Assembly (NCBI GenBank): GCA_013151255.1
Contig: JAADIQ010000041.1
Location: 1 to 40,291 of the forward strand
DNA length: 40,291 nucleotides
Reading direction: 5' to 3'
Source: Alphaproteobacteria bacterium
GTDB lineage: Bacteria; Pseudomonadota; Alphaproteobacteria; Caulobacterales; Parvularculaceae
Under the pieces are notes generated by a model. It made no database searches. It was not told where the DNA came from and worked only from the letters and a program-made list of their open reading frames with translations. Shown here one piece after another: positions 7,359 to 15,970 of the stretch (position 1 is its first letter; every line of letters starts with the position of its first letter). The position numbers were made by a program, and so were the translations under genes.

Positions 7359-9254
7359 ATGTATCTGAAAGTACAATTGGAGTTTTATTTGGGGCTTACA
7401 ACACAACACTGCCAGCAACTCGCGCATGTGGGCGTCGCCGGGCTTATTCTCGCTGGTGCCGGCGGGTCGCTGGCGACGGCTGCTGTTTGCGGCTCCATCG
7501 CCGCGCTGGCGGCGTCGAGCATTTCCGGCATCTGGAAAAGAATTAGCACCAAGGACCCGACTCAGGCCGCCGCTATCGAGCGGGTCGCTAAATTGATCGA
7601 GAAAGATCAGCGTTGGGTGTCTGTGTTTGGTCCGGACGATATCGATATGGAAACGGTCACCCGCGCCTGTGACGTGATCGCGAAATACGGCGCCCTCTAC
7701 TGGCCGCAGCCGGATGCCGTTGCGCGCGTAGTCGGGGCGGAGGGCAAGTGGCCTGACGCCGTCGCGGCCCATGTGGTCGATGCGATCGTAGAGCGCGAAC
7801 CGTCTGCCGTTTTTCTTTGTGCAAAAACCGGAGAGACGTTTGCCCGGGAGATTGCATTGAAGGCAGTTGCGTCGGCCTTGTCGGCGGCGGTGAGCGAGCA
7901 GTCCTATTTCAAAACCTTGCAGCCGGATCTGATGATGGAAACCCTGGGTGTTGTCGGTGAGGTGCGCGCTGACGTTCTGGCGATCGGCGATAATCTATCG
8001 AGCTTTGTGCACGCCCTGGGTCAAATCAATCTTGAGCTTTTTCGGCTTGGGATTATCGATGAAAAACTTGATGCGTTGCGTGTGGCGCAAGAGGCGGCGC
8101 GCCGGGAGAGCCGGGATGGTCATGAAGAGACGCATGCGCTGCTGCGCCAGCTTCTAGCGCAGCAACAAACTAAACAGCCTGTTGCGTTGCCGGACCCGGC
8201 AAGCGAGCAGACATATGTTCAAGCCATTGAAGGCCTGTTAGCCGCATCCGGCGGTGCCCGAAAACGTGCGGCCGAAAAACTCACCGCGACGCCCCCGGAC
8301 CCTGATGGCGCGCTAGTTGAGTTGCGCCAGCTAGCGGCGCAGGGCGAAGATGGCGTTCAGGACGCGGCTCAAACCTATCGCGAAATTGGGGTTGTTGCAT
8401 TCTTCACTAATACTCAAGAATCGCTTGGCGCCTGGAAGCGGGTGACGGAACTCGCTCCGGATGACGCCGACGCGTATAACCAACTTGGTCATCTTTATCG
8501 TCGTCTGGGCGACCTTTTTGCGGCGGAAAAAGCATATAAGGAAGTGCTATCATTAGGCCATCAGTCAGCTGATAAAATGTTGTTAGCTGTCGCCTATGGC
8601 AATCTCGGATTGATCGAAAAGACCCGTGGTAATCTCGATGCGGCGGAGGCCTATCACAAGAAATCGCTAGCGATAGAAAAAGAGCTGGGGCGCAAGGAGG
8701 GGATGGCGAGCGATTATGGCAATCTCGGCTTGATCGAAAAGACCCGGGGCAATCTTGATGCGGCGGAGGCCTATCTGAAGAAATCGCTGTCGCTGAATGA
8801 AGCGCTGGGGCGCAAGGAGGGGATGGCGAACCAATATGGCAATCTCGGATTGATCGAACAGACCCGTGGCAATCTCGAAGCGGCGGAGACCTATCTGAAG
8901 AAATCGCTGGCGATCGAAATAGAGCTCGGGCGCAAGGAGGGGATGGCGAGCGATTATGGCAATCTCGGATTGATCGAACAGACCCGTGGCAATCTCGAAG
9001 CGGCGGAGGCCTATCTGAAGAAATCGCTGGCGATCGAAAAAGAGCTCGGGCGCAAGGAGGGGATGGCGAACGCCTATGGCAATCTCGGGGGGGTCGAAAA
9101 GACCCGGGGCAATCTCGATGCGGCCTGTCTCTATTGGCGCAAGGCCCATGATCTTTTCGCGCAGATTGGCATGCCGCATATGGCGGAGAGGGTCGCCGCG
9201 CAGTTGCGCGATGCTGGTTGTGATGATCCGTCGGGGGAGGCGGGCGCACCGTAA
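7359..9254 (+). CDS. Large tetratricopeptide-repeat protein with near-identical repeat array
   Basis: A 631-residue protein from the ATG at 7359-7361. Residues about 15-50 are hydrophobic and small-residue-rich ([19 protein letters not shown]), possibly one or two membrane segments. A helical region with no family that I can name follows to about residue 270. A Gln-rich linker ([10 protein letters not shown]) leads to TPRs. At least six 40-residue TPR units follow, the last five being almost identical (core [20 protein letters not shown] then [17 protein letters not shown]). Forty-residue repeats of this sort belong to the TPR_10/TPR_12 class, as in kinesin-light-chain-like and NB-ARC-associated proteins, and serve as protein-binding scaffolds. 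An upstream in-frame start (7275) would run into uvrB and has no support. The partner and function are unknown; a signalling or scaffold role is only inferred. Confidence 0.85.
   Translation: MYLKVQLEFYLGLTTQHCQQLAHVGVAGLILAGAGGSLATAAVCGSIAALAASSISGIWKRISTKDPTQAAAIERVAKLIEKDQRWVSVFGPDDIDMETVTRACDVIAKYGALYWPQPDAVARVVGAEGKWPDAVAAHVVDAIVEREPSAVFLCAKTGETFAREIALKAVASALSAAVSEQSYFKTLQPDLMMETLGVVGEVRADVLAIGDNLSSFVHALGQINLELFRLGIIDEKLDALRVAQEAARRESRDGHEETHALLRQLLAQQQTKQPVALPDPASEQTYVQAIEGLLAASGGARKRAAEKLTATPPDPDGALVELRQLAAQGEDGVQDAAQTYREIGVVAFFTNTQESLGAWKRVTELAPDDADAYNQLGHLYRRLGDLFAAEKAYKEVLSLGHQSADKMLLAVAYGNLGLIEKTRGNLDAAEAYHKKSLAIEKELGRKEGMASDYGNLGLIEKTRGNLDAAEAYLKKSLSLNEALGRKEGMANQYGNLGLIEQTRGNLEAAETYLKKSLAIEIELGRKEGMASDYGNLGLIEQTRGNLEAAEAYLKKSLAIEKELGRKEGMANAYGNLGGVEKTRGNLDAACLYWRKAHDLFAQIGMPHMAERVAAQLRDAGCDDPSGEAGAP
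8595..9134 (+). repeat. 120-bp tandem repeat array encoding 40-residue TPR units
   Basis: The sequence TATGGCAATCTCGG recurs at 8595, 8715, 8835, 8955 and 9075, exactly 120 bases apart, giving four full units and a partial fifth. Units 3 and 4 differ at only a few bases, which points to recent duplication or gene conversion. Because 120 is a multiple of three, the opposite strand also stays open, creating spurious long ORFs there. Confidence 0.9.
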
Positions 9255-9322
9255 TTTTCGATTTTCCGCAAAACCGTGATAATTGCTGCTGAGATGACAC
9301 TCGATTTCTTGTGGAGGGCGCG

Positions 9323-11068
9323 ATGGTACGGTTGATCGTGATTTTTTTGATGCTGTTGGCGTTGCCGGCGCAGGCCGACGATCTTGGCGCGCTGATCGAC
9401 GACTATTGGGCCAATGAGATGGCCGAGCATCCGCTGTCTGCGACCGGTGCGGGCAATGCCGATTATAATGACCGCATGCCGGCTGTGGGGCCGGGCGATT
9501 ATCAACGCCGGGCTGAAGAAGCCGCAGCTTTTGCCGCGCGGCTTGAGGCGATCGACAAAGCCGCGCTCGGCGCCGATGACAGGCTTAACGCCGAACTGCT
9601 GGGCTTTATTTTAAAGCACGACATCACTCAAGCGGAGTTTGCCCCCTGGCGCATTCCGTTTTTGGCCGATACCGGGTTTCACACCAATTTTGGCTATGTC
9701 GTCAGCTCAACACCGTTCCGTACCGAGATGGATTACGACAACTATCTGAAACGCCTTGCCGGGTTCCCCGCCTATATCGACCAGAATATCGCCAATATGC
9801 GCCAGGGGATTGCCGATGGCTTCACCCAGCCAAAAGAAATTCTGCCGAAGATTTTGCCGTCCTTTAAAGCGCAAATCACCGACAGCGCCGAAGCGCACCC
9901 CTATTTTGCGCCGTTTGAAACCATGCCGAAGGCAATTTCAAAACGCCATCAGAAAGCCTTGCGCAAACAGGCGCGTAAAACCCTTGAACAAGCGGTGATC
10001 CCGGCATTTGAACGGCTTTATGGGTTTATGAAGGACGAATATATGCCCGGCGCGCGCGAAACGCTCGGCGCTTATGATCTGCCGGATGGCAAGGCCTATT
10101 ACACCGCGCGCCTGCGCTATTATACGACGCTGGACGATGCGACGGCGGAAGAAATCCACGCGCTTGGCCTTCGCGAAGTCGCGCGCATTCGCAAGGAAAT
10201 GGCGGGCGTCATTGAAGAGACCGGCTTTGACGGGAGCTTTGCAGAGTTTTTGGAATTTCTGCGTACGGACAAACAGTTCTATGCAAAATCGCCCGAAGCG
10301 TTGCTGGAGCGCGCGGCGTGGATTGCCAAGGACATTGACGGCCGCTTGCCGGGCTATTTCGGAAAGCTACCGCGCCAGCCTTATTCAGTAGAGCCGGTGC
10401 CGGCGGAAATCGCGCCCAACTATACCACTGCGCGCTATATCGGCGCCGCTAAAGACGCTGACCGCGGCGGCCAGTTCTGGGTCAACACCTATGATTTTGA
10501 ACACCGCCCGCTCTATCAGCTGGCGGCGATGGCGCTGCACGAGGCGGTTCCGGGCCATCATTTGCAAGCCGCGTTGGCGCTGGAGATTGAAAACGCGCCG
10601 GCGTTTCGAAAGGAGTTTTACCCGCATGCGTTTGGCGAGGGCTGGGGGCTTTATGCGGAAAAACTTGGGCTTGAGATGGGGGTCTATCAAACGCCCTATG
10701 ATGATTTTGGCCGCTTGACGTGGGAGATGTGGCGCGCGGCGCGGCTGGTGATCGATACCGGGCTGCACGCAAAGGGGTGGACCCGCGAGCAGGCGGTGGG
10801 CTATCTCGCCTCCAATACCGCGCTGTCGCTGCACAATGTCAACACCGAAGTTGACCGCTATATCGCCTGGCCGGGCCAGGCGCTCGCCTATAAGATGGGT
10901 GAGCTGACGATTTGGGAGCTGCGCGCCAAAGCGGAAAAAGAGCTTGGCGACGATTTCGACATCCGCGCATTTCACGATGCGGTGCTGAACGGCGGCGGGT
11001 TGCCGCTTGAAGTCTTGCGGACGCAGATTGACGCCTATATCGCTGCGGCGAAGCTGGAAGAGAAATAA
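9323..11068 (+). CDS. DUF885 family secreted putative metallopeptidase
   Basis: A 581-residue protein with a clear Sec signal peptide (VRLIVIFLMLLALPAQA, cleavage after about residue 19), so it is exported to the periplasm. The DUF885 zinc signature is present: HEAVPGHHLQ, followed about 30 residues later by GEGWGLYAEKLGLEMG with the second acidic ligand. Family members are thermolysin-clan-like peptidases whose substrates are mostly unknown. The start is the ATG at 9323-9325, chosen because GGAGGG lies 5-10 bases before it; an in-frame GTG at 9311 precedes that site and is rejected. The GNAT gene begins two bases after the stop, so the two are probably co-transcribed. Confidence 0.9.
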   Translation: MVRLIVIFLMLLALPAQADDLGALIDDYWANEMAEHPLSATGAGNADYNDRMPAVGPGDYQRRAEEAAAFAARLEAIDKAALGADDRLNAELLGFILKHDITQAEFAPWRIPFLADTGFHTNFGYVVSSTPFRTEMDYDNYLKRLAGFPAYIDQNIANMRQGIADGFTQPKEILPKILPSFKAQITDSAEAHPYFAPFETMPKAISKRHQKALRKQARKTLEQAVIPAFERLYGFMKDEYMPGARETLGAYDLPDGKAYYTARLRYYTTLDDATAEEIHALGLREVARIRKEMAGVIEETGFDGSFAEFLEFLRTDKQFYAKSPEALLERAAWIAKDIDGRLPGYFGKLPRQPYSVEPVPAEIAPNYTTARYIGAAKDADRGGQFWVNTYDFEHRPLYQLAAMALHEAVPGHHLQAALALEIENAPAFRKEFYPHAFGEGWGLYAEKLGLEMGVYQTPYDDFGRLTWEMWRAARLVIDTGLHAKGWTREQAVGYLASNTALSLHNVNTEVDRYIAWPGQALAYKMGELTIWELRAKAEKELGDDFDIRAFHDAVLNGGGLPLEVLRTQIDAYIAAAKLEEK

Positions 11069-11070
11069 CC

Positions 11071-11595
11071 ATGGCAAACCCTGTCCCGACCTTGGAAACC
11101 GAGCGCCTGCGCATGCGCGGATTTACCGGCGACGACTTTCCGTTTTTTCGCACGATGTGGGCCGACGCGGAGGTGACCCGCTACATCGGCGGCAAGCCCA
11201 AGAGCGAAGAACAATCCTGGACTACATTCCTGAAGATGGTCGGCCACTGGTCGGTGATGGGGTTTGGCTATTGGGCGGTAGAAGAAAAAACCTCCGGCGC
11301 GCTTATCGGCGAGGTCGGTTTTATCGATTACAAACGCCCGATCACGCCGTCGCTCAAGGGCGAGCCGGAAATCGGCTGGGTGCTGGCGCCGGTGGGCTTC
11401 GGCAAGGGCTATGCGACGGAAGCAGCCCTTGCGGCGGTGCGCTGGGGCGATGAACATTTCGTCGGCGCGCGGATGTCGTGCATCATAGACCCGCCCCATA
11501 CCGCCTCCCTTCGGGTCGCGGAAAAATGCGGGTTTAAGGAAACCGCGCGCACCCGCTATGGCGGCGATGAGATTATCGTGTTGCATCGCGGGTAA
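11071..11595 (+). CDS. GNAT family N-acetyltransferase (RimJ/RimL-like)
   Basis: A 174-residue acetyl-CoA-dependent acetyltransferase of the RimJ/RimL (Acetyltransf_3) type. The N-terminus TLETERLRMRGFTGDDF is the typical first strand of the family, and GEVGFIDYKRP, EIGWVLAPVGFGKGYATEA (acetyl-CoA binding loop) and IIDPPHTASLRVAEKCGF follow in the expected order. The acceptor substrate cannot be read from sequence; ribosomal protein, small-molecule or antibiotic acetylation are all possible. It starts two bases after the DUF885 stop codon, which suggests one transcript. The 61 bases after its stop hold the ECF41-type promoter of the next operon. Confidence 0.9.
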   Translation: MANPVPTLETERLRMRGFTGDDFPFFRTMWADAEVTRYIGGKPKSEEQSWTTFLKMVGHWSVMGFGYWAVEEKTSGALIGEVGFIDYKRPITPSLKGEPEIGWVLAPVGFGKGYATEAALAAVRWGDEHFVGARMSCIIDPPHTASLRVAEKCGFKETARTRYGGDEIIVLHRG

Positions 11596-11607
11596 ATTCG
11601 GCGCCCC

Positions 11608-11634
11608 TGTCACATCGCCGGTCCCTGTCTCGTC
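11608..11634 (+). promoter_or_regulatory. ECF41-type sigma factor promoter (TGTCACA-16-CGTC)
   Basis: TGTCACA at 11608-11614 and CGTC at 11631-11634 are separated by exactly 16 bases, matching the consensus reported for ECF41 sigma factors. The site is 23 bases upstream of the ATG of the first gene in the operon that ends with an ECF41 sigma gene. A strong Shine-Dalgarno (AGGAGG, 11646-11651) follows. The family usually activates such a promoter on its own operon, so autoregulation is the natural reading. Confidence 0.8.
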
Positions 11635-11656
11635 TTATCTCTAACAGGAGGCTTGC

Positions 11657-12037
11657 ATGGTTAAACGATGGATTGCCGGGTTGCTTGGCGCGATGGCGAT
11701 TGGCAATGGCTTGTTTATGCTGATTGCCGGACAGCAATGGTATCTGACGACACCGGGCGCCAGTGATACCGGCCCTTACAATTTTCATTTTGTCGCTGAT
11801 ATTGGCGTTGCGTTTCTGGTCGCCGGGATGGGGCTCGCTGCGCGCGCCTGGCGCCCGCGATATTGGCCGGCAGCGCTGACGGCGGCGGGGTTTTTGTTTG
11901 GCCACGGGCTCATTCATGTCGCCGGATTGCTAGGCGGGCATGCGCATTACGTCATTTTGGAGTGGGTTGGCATTGTTGCGCCAGCGGCGCTCGCGCTGTG
12001 GGTTGCGTTGCCGGAAAAGGGAGAAAGACATGCTTAA
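11657..12037 (+). CDS. Four-helix membrane protein in ECF41 operon, unknown function
   Basis: A 126-residue membrane protein with about four hydrophobic segments (WIAGLLGAMAIGNGLFMLIA, FHFVADIGVAFLVAGMGLA, YWPAALTAAGFLFGHGLIH, ILEWVGIVAPAALALWVAL). The first loop carries QQWYLTTPGASDTGPYN. The general plan resembles small DoxX-like or other four-helix integral proteins, but I cannot assign a family. It has an excellent ribosome binding site (AGGAGG, 5 bases before ATG 11657) and directly follows an ECF41-type promoter. The next gene starts inside its last codons (8-base overlap), so the two should be translationally coupled. Being the first gene controlled by the sigma factor, it probably acts together with the redox-type CMD protein, but this is inference. 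Confidence 0.8.
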   Translation: MVKRWIAGLLGAMAIGNGLFMLIAGQQWYLTTPGASDTGPYNFHFVADIGVAFLVAGMGLAARAWRPRYWPAALTAAGFLFGHGLIHVAGLLGGHAHYVILEWVGIVAPAALALWVALPEKGERHA

Positions 12038-12575
12038 ACTTCTCGCCAGGCTTGGCCTTGGAAGTTTTTCAAAACAGTACGGCTATGATGTCGGCTATAT
12101 GCGTTACATGCTGGACGCTTCGCCGGCGGCGTTCTTTAAATTCGCCAAGCTCACCGCGCTTTCCCGCCATAACGACGCGGCGCCAAAAGATGCAGTCTTT
12201 ACCGCCAAGCTTGTCGGCGCGATTGCTGAAGATTGCGGGCCATGCGTGCAATTGGTCGTCAACATGTCGCGTGAAGCAGGTATCGCTGCGGACCAGATTG
12301 AAGCGGTGTTGAAGCGCGACCGCGCGGCGATGAACGCTGATACCGCGCTTGGGTTCCAGTTTGCTGATGCGATAACCCGCCGCGCGCCCTGCGCAGACGA
12401 GGTTCGCGATGCGGTCCGCGCGCACTGGGGCGAGGCCGGCGTCGTTGACCTCGCCCTGGCGGTTCAGGTTGGGCGGATATACCCGATGGTCAAACTCGCG
12501 CTCGGCTTTGCCAAAACCTGCGCCCGTGTGCGTATCGACGACGCGCCTGTGGATGTTGTAAAAGAGGCGGCGTGA
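12030..12575 (+). CDS. Carboxymuconolactone-decarboxylase/AhpD-like protein (ECF41-linked)
   Basis: A 181-residue helical protein with the CxxC redox centre of the CMD/AhpD fold: AEDCGPCVQL with Cys69 and Cys72. CMD-like proteins act as peroxidase reductants or decarboxylases; in this case the pair of cysteines favours a thiol redox role. Carboxymuconolactone decarboxylases are one of the three enzyme classes (with oxidoreductases and epimerases) habitually encoded beside ECF41 sigma factors. I took the ATG at 12030, which overlaps the end of the membrane protein gene; a longer frame from 11940 is a shadow of that gene. The stop TGA at 12573-12575 overlaps the GTG start of the sigma gene in the sequence GTGA. 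Confidence 0.85.
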   Translation: MLKLLARLGLGSFSKQYGYDVGYMRYMLDASPAAFFKFAKLTALSRHNDAAPKDAVFTAKLVGAIAEDCGPCVQLVVNMSREAGIAADQIEAVLKRDRAAMNADTALGFQFADAITRRAPCADEVRDAVRAHWGEAGVVDLALAVQVGRIYPMVKLALGFAKTCARVRIDDAPVDVVKEAA

Positions 12576-13470
12576 CGACGGGCAAAACCCCTGACGATCC
12601 CATCGCCGCCCATCGCGGTCGGCTGATGGGGCTTGCCTATCGCATGCTCGGCTCCATCGCCGACGCCGAAGACGTGTTGCAGGATGCCTATCTGCGTTAC
12701 GCCGGCGCCGAGCGCGAAAGCATCCGTTCGACCGAGGCGTTTTTAGTTACTGTGGTGACGCGGCTGTGTCTTGACCGGTTGAAATCAGCCCGCGCCACGC
12801 GCGAGAGTTATGTCGGGCCATGGCTGCCGGAGCCGGCGCCGGGGATGCGGACGCGCTATCGCCGCATACGGCGCTGGAGTTGGCCGAAGACCTTTCTTTT
12901 GCGCTTTTGTTAACGCTTGAGCGTCTGTCGGGGCCGGAGCGGGCGGCGTTTTTGCTGCATGACGTGTTCGATACGCCGTTTGCGGATATTGCCGCAGCGC
13001 TCGGCAAATCAGAGGCGGCATGCCGGCAATTGGCTACGCGCGCGCGCAAGGCCGTGCGGGAAGAGCGCGCCGGCCGGTCGTCTTCACCGCCCCAGCATCG
13101 CGAGCTATTGCAGCGCTTCATTGAAGCGGCGGCAAGCGGCGATGCGGAGCGGTTGCAGTCTTTGTTGACCGACGACGTGGTTGTCTATGCCGATGGCGGC
13201 GGCGTGAAACTCTCCGCGCTGCATCCAATCTTTGGGGACAAGAACGCCGCGCGGTTCTTCACCGGGCTGGTGCGCAAGGGCGCCGCGCGCGGCGAAGAAT
13301 TTAGCTTGCAGCCGACGACGCTGAACGGCATGCCGGGATTGCTTTTATTTGTGAACGGCGCGCTCGATCAAACCGTCAGCATTGATGTCAGCAAAGACCG
13401 CATCGCCGCGATTTATGTTGTGCGCAACCCGGACAAACTAAAAGCCGTATCGCCGCAAAGCCTGCATTGA
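12572..13470 (+). pseudogene. ECF41-type RNA polymerase sigma factor with C-terminal SnoaL-like domain, frameshifted in this sequence
   Basis: Sigma-70-family ECF factor of the ECF41 group. Region 2 is intact in the first frame (GLAYRMLGSIADAEDVLQDA), ending at the linker motif WLPEP. Region 4 (ERLSGPERAAFLLHDVF, then FADIAAALGKSEAACRQLATR) and the C-terminal SnoaL-like extension with DGGG and NPDKL motifs lie in the frame shifted by one base. These three motifs are the hallmark of ECF41. The break falls at GGGG (12841-12844), directly after WLPEPAP; one more G would restore PGDADALSPH and a protein of about 299 residues. As read, the first frame stops at 12911-12913. This could be a sequencing indel in a G-run or a true inactivation. 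The GTG start overlaps the CMD stop, so expression depends on the upstream genes. Confidence 0.85.
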
Positions 13471-13480
13471 TGGGGGCGAA

Positions 13481-14995
13481 TTAGAGCCTGGAAAACGCCT
13501 CTTTATACCGCTCGCGCAATACTTGTTTTTGGACTTTTCCCATGGCGTTGCGCGGCAGCGCGCCCGTCCAGAACAGCTTTCTTGGGCGCTTGAATTTGGC
13601 CAGTACGGCGAGCGCAGTTTCGATGGTTCTATCGTCAACCGGGCCGTTTTCAGCGACTAAAACCGCGGCGACGCCCTCGCCCATATCTGCGTGGGGCAGG
13701 CCGATGACGGCGCTCTCGTGAACGCCAGAAATCGCGTCGAGCACGGCCTCGATTTCCTTCGGATAGATGTTGTAGCCGCCGGCGATGATGAGGTCCTTGG
13801 CGCGGCCGATAAGGCTTAACCGGCCGTCCTTGTCGAGCGCGCCAATATCACCGGTGATGAAGAAACCATCATCGCGAAACTCTTGTTTTGTCTTCTGAGG
13901 CATGCGCCAGTAGCCTTTGAAAACATTGGGACCTTTCACCTCAACAATACCCGGCTCGCTGGCCGGCAGGGCGCTCCCGGCGTCATCTGCAATGCGCAGC
14001 GAGACGCCGGGCAGGGCGAAGCCGACAGTGCCCGCAAGGCGCGTCCCGTCAAGCGGGTTGGAGGCGATCATGCCGGCTTCCGACATCCCATAGCGCTCCA
14101 GAATTTTGTGGCCGGTGCGGGCCTCAAAGGCGTTAAATGTCTCATCCGTCAGCGGCGCCGATCCGGAGATGAACAGGCGCATATGCGCGCTCTCTTCCCG
14201 GCTAAAACCCGCCTCGCCAAGCAGCCGCGAATAAAATGTCGGCACCCCCATCATCATGCTGGCGCGCGGCAGCTGGCGGCGGATTTCCGCCACATCAAAC
14301 TTCGGCAGGAAGATAATTTCGCAAGCCGACAACATCGCCGTATGCAGCGCGACAAACAATCCGTGAATGTGAAAGATCGGCAGCGCATGGATGAGCACGT
14401 CTTTGGATGTCATCCCCCAAAGCGCGTTCAATGTGATCGCGTTGGAGGCGAGATTGCCATGGCTGAGCATCGCGCCTTTTGAGCGGCCGGTGGTGCCGGA
14501 CGTGTAGAGGATTGAGGCGAGGTCGTCTTCATGACGTGGCTGAATGTGCTCGAACGGCGCGGCAGCTTCTAGCGCGTCACTCAATGTTCCGGCGCCATCG
14601 GCGCCAAGCGTGAAGATCGTTTGAACGCCGGCGGTCTTTGCAATTGGCGCCAGCACATCAAAGTTTGGCGGATCGCAGACAAACACCGATGGCTCGGCGT
14701 CATTCAGAAAATAACCTACCTCGCCGGGCGTATAGGCGGTGTTCAACGGCACATAGATGAGGCCCGTGCGCAGGGCGGCAAGATAGAGCGCGACGTTGTC
14801 GGGCGACTTTTCAACCTGCACGACCATGCGGTCGCCAGGCCGCGCGCCGGCCGCCATCAGCGCCCCGGCGATGTGCGCCGCGCGCGCGTCAACCTCGCCA
14901 TAGCTGTGCTGTGCGCCCGGTAAGGTTAAGAACGGTTTGGTCCTGGCGCTGTCAAAACCGCGCTTCAGCGTTGCGTAGAAATTATCGAGACCCAT
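13481..14995 (-). CDS. matB: Malonyl-CoA synthetase (AMP-forming acyl-CoA ligase)
   Basis: A 504-residue member of the acyl-adenylate-forming family, the length typical of MatB, which makes malonyl-CoA from malonate, ATP and CoA. Motifs seen: phosphate-binding YTSGTTGRSKG near 164-174, ERYGMSEAG near 290-298, FFITGDIG near 368-375, GRAKDLIIAGGYNIYPKEIE near 387-406 and the catalytic lysine in AMGK (Lys487). The ISGSAPL and MGVPTFYSRLL segments also fit MatB. The start ATG is at 14993-14995. It lies 7 bases after the MBL hydrolase gene and is probably co-transcribed with it. No malonyl-CoA decarboxylase is seen here. A methylmalonate or other short dicarboxylate specificity cannot be excluded. 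Confidence 0.88.
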   Translation of the reverse strand: MGLDNFYATLKRGFDSARTKPFLTLPGAQHSYGEVDARAAHIAGALMAAGARPGDRMVVQVEKSPDNVALYLAALRTGLIYVPLNTAYTPGEVGYFLNDAEPSVFVCDPPNFDVLAPIAKTAGVQTIFTLGADGAGTLSDALEAAAPFEHIQPRHEDDLASILYTSGTTGRSKGAMLSHGNLASNAITLNALWGMTSKDVLIHALPIFHIHGLFVALHTAMLSACEIIFLPKFDVAEIRRQLPRASMMMGVPTFYSRLLGEAGFSREESAHMRLFISGSAPLTDETFNAFEARTGHKILERYGMSEAGMIASNPLDGTRLAGTVGFALPGVSLRIADDAGSALPASEPGIVEVKGPNVFKGYWRMPQKTKQEFRDDGFFITGDIGALDKDGRLSLIGRAKDLIIAGGYNIYPKEIEAVLDAISGVHESAVIGLPHADMGEGVAAVLVAENGPVDDRTIETALAVLAKFKRPRKLFWTGALPRNAMGKVQKQVLRERYKEAFSRL

Positions 14996-15002
14996 GCGCT
15001 GA

Positions 15003-15866
15003 TCAAAGCGTATTTACGGGTATTTTCAAGTAGCTTACGCCATTATCTTCAGGCGGTGGAAAACGCCCGGCGCGCATATTCACCTGCACCGAGGGCAAGA
15101 TCAGCCGCGGCATCGACAGCAGCGCATCGCGCTTTTCGCGCATCTTCACGAACTCGTCCTCACTGACATCGCCGCCAATATGCAAGTTGCCCGCGCGCTG
15201 TTCGGCGACGGTCGATTGCCAGGCGAACTTGTCCCGCCCCGGCGCCTTATAGTCATGACAAGTGAAGATGCGGGTCTCGTTGGGCAGGGTGAGGATTTTC
15301 TGAATCGACCGGTAAAGCGCGCGCGCATCGCCGCCGGGGAAGTCGCATCGCGCGGTGCCGTAATCGGGCATAAACAACGTATCGCCGACAAAAGCGGCGT
15401 CGCCAATCTCATAGGTGACACAGGCCGGCGTGTGTCCGGGCGTGTGCAAAACCTGCGCATTCATCTCGCCGATCTGGAATGTTTCGCCATCTGCGAACAA
15501 CACGTCGAACTGGCGCCCGTCGCGACAGAAATCCGCCTCGGCGTTGAAGATATCGCCGAAGGTGTTTTGAATGAGCGGAACCTTGTCGCCAATGCCAATT
15601 TTGCCGCCGAGCTTTTCCTTCAGATAGGGCGCGGCCGATAGATGGTCCGCATGGACATGGGTTTCCAAAATCCATTCAAGCGCGAGGCCCTGTCCGGTAA
15701 TAGTATCGATAACCCTGTCGGCGGAGGTGGTGCTGCTTCTGCCGCTGGCCTGGTCATAGTCGAGCACAGAATCGATAATCGCGGCTTTGTTAGTTTGGCG
15801 ATCAACCACCAGATGGCTGGCGGTAAACGTGGTCTCGTCAAAAAATGTGATGATTTCCGGGTTCAT
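15003..15866 (-). CDS. MBL-fold metallohydrolase, persulfide dioxygenase-like
   Basis: A 287-residue metallo-beta-lactamase-fold protein. The metal motif THVHADH lies at residues 69-75, followed by HTPGHTPACVTYEIGD and VGDTLFMPDYGTARCDFPGGDA, then FTCHDYK. That set, with GTARCDFPGG in particular, is typical of the ETHE1/Blh persulfide dioxygenase group, which oxidises glutathione persulfide to sulfite using a mononuclear iron. A glyoxalase-II-like hydrolase is the main alternative. The start ATG is at 15864-15866 with GAGGG five bases before it. The stop is 7 bases before matB, forming a two-gene operon. No sulfide:quinone reductase or rhodanese is present in the window. Confidence 0.85.
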   Translation of the reverse strand: MNPEIITFFDETTFTASHLVVDRQTNKAAIIDSVLDYDQASGRSSTTSADRVIDTITGQGLALEWILETHVHADHLSAAPYLKEKLGGKIGIGDKVPLIQNTFGDIFNAEADFCRDGRQFDVLFADGETFQIGEMNAQVLHTPGHTPACVTYEIGDAAFVGDTLFMPDYGTARCDFPGGDARALYRSIQKILTLPNETRIFTCHDYKAPGRDKFAWQSTVAEQRAGNLHIGGDVSEDEFVKMREKRDALLSMPRLILPSVQVNMRAGRFPPPEDNGVSYLKIPVNTL

Positions 15867-15970
15867 GGCGGCCCTCTTTTGGCGGTGGATAGCGATACGA
15901 TAATAGACTGTTTTATGCGCCTGCCGCTAGCTGCGACGACGGTTTGCCGCCCCAGACCGTAGGCTCCAGA

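Noticed and set aside
8595-9134. Regular repeats that could suggest a CRISPR-like or minisatellite array
   Set aside because: The units are contiguous and coding, encode TPR helices in frame, and have no spacers.
8407-9300. Long minus-strand ORFs (297 and 170 codons) opposite the TPR repeats
   Set aside because: They mirror the 120-bp tandem array, whose length is a multiple of three. The proteins are Arg/Pro/Ser-rich or repetitive with no recognisable domain and no ribosome binding site, while the plus strand encodes canonical TPRs.
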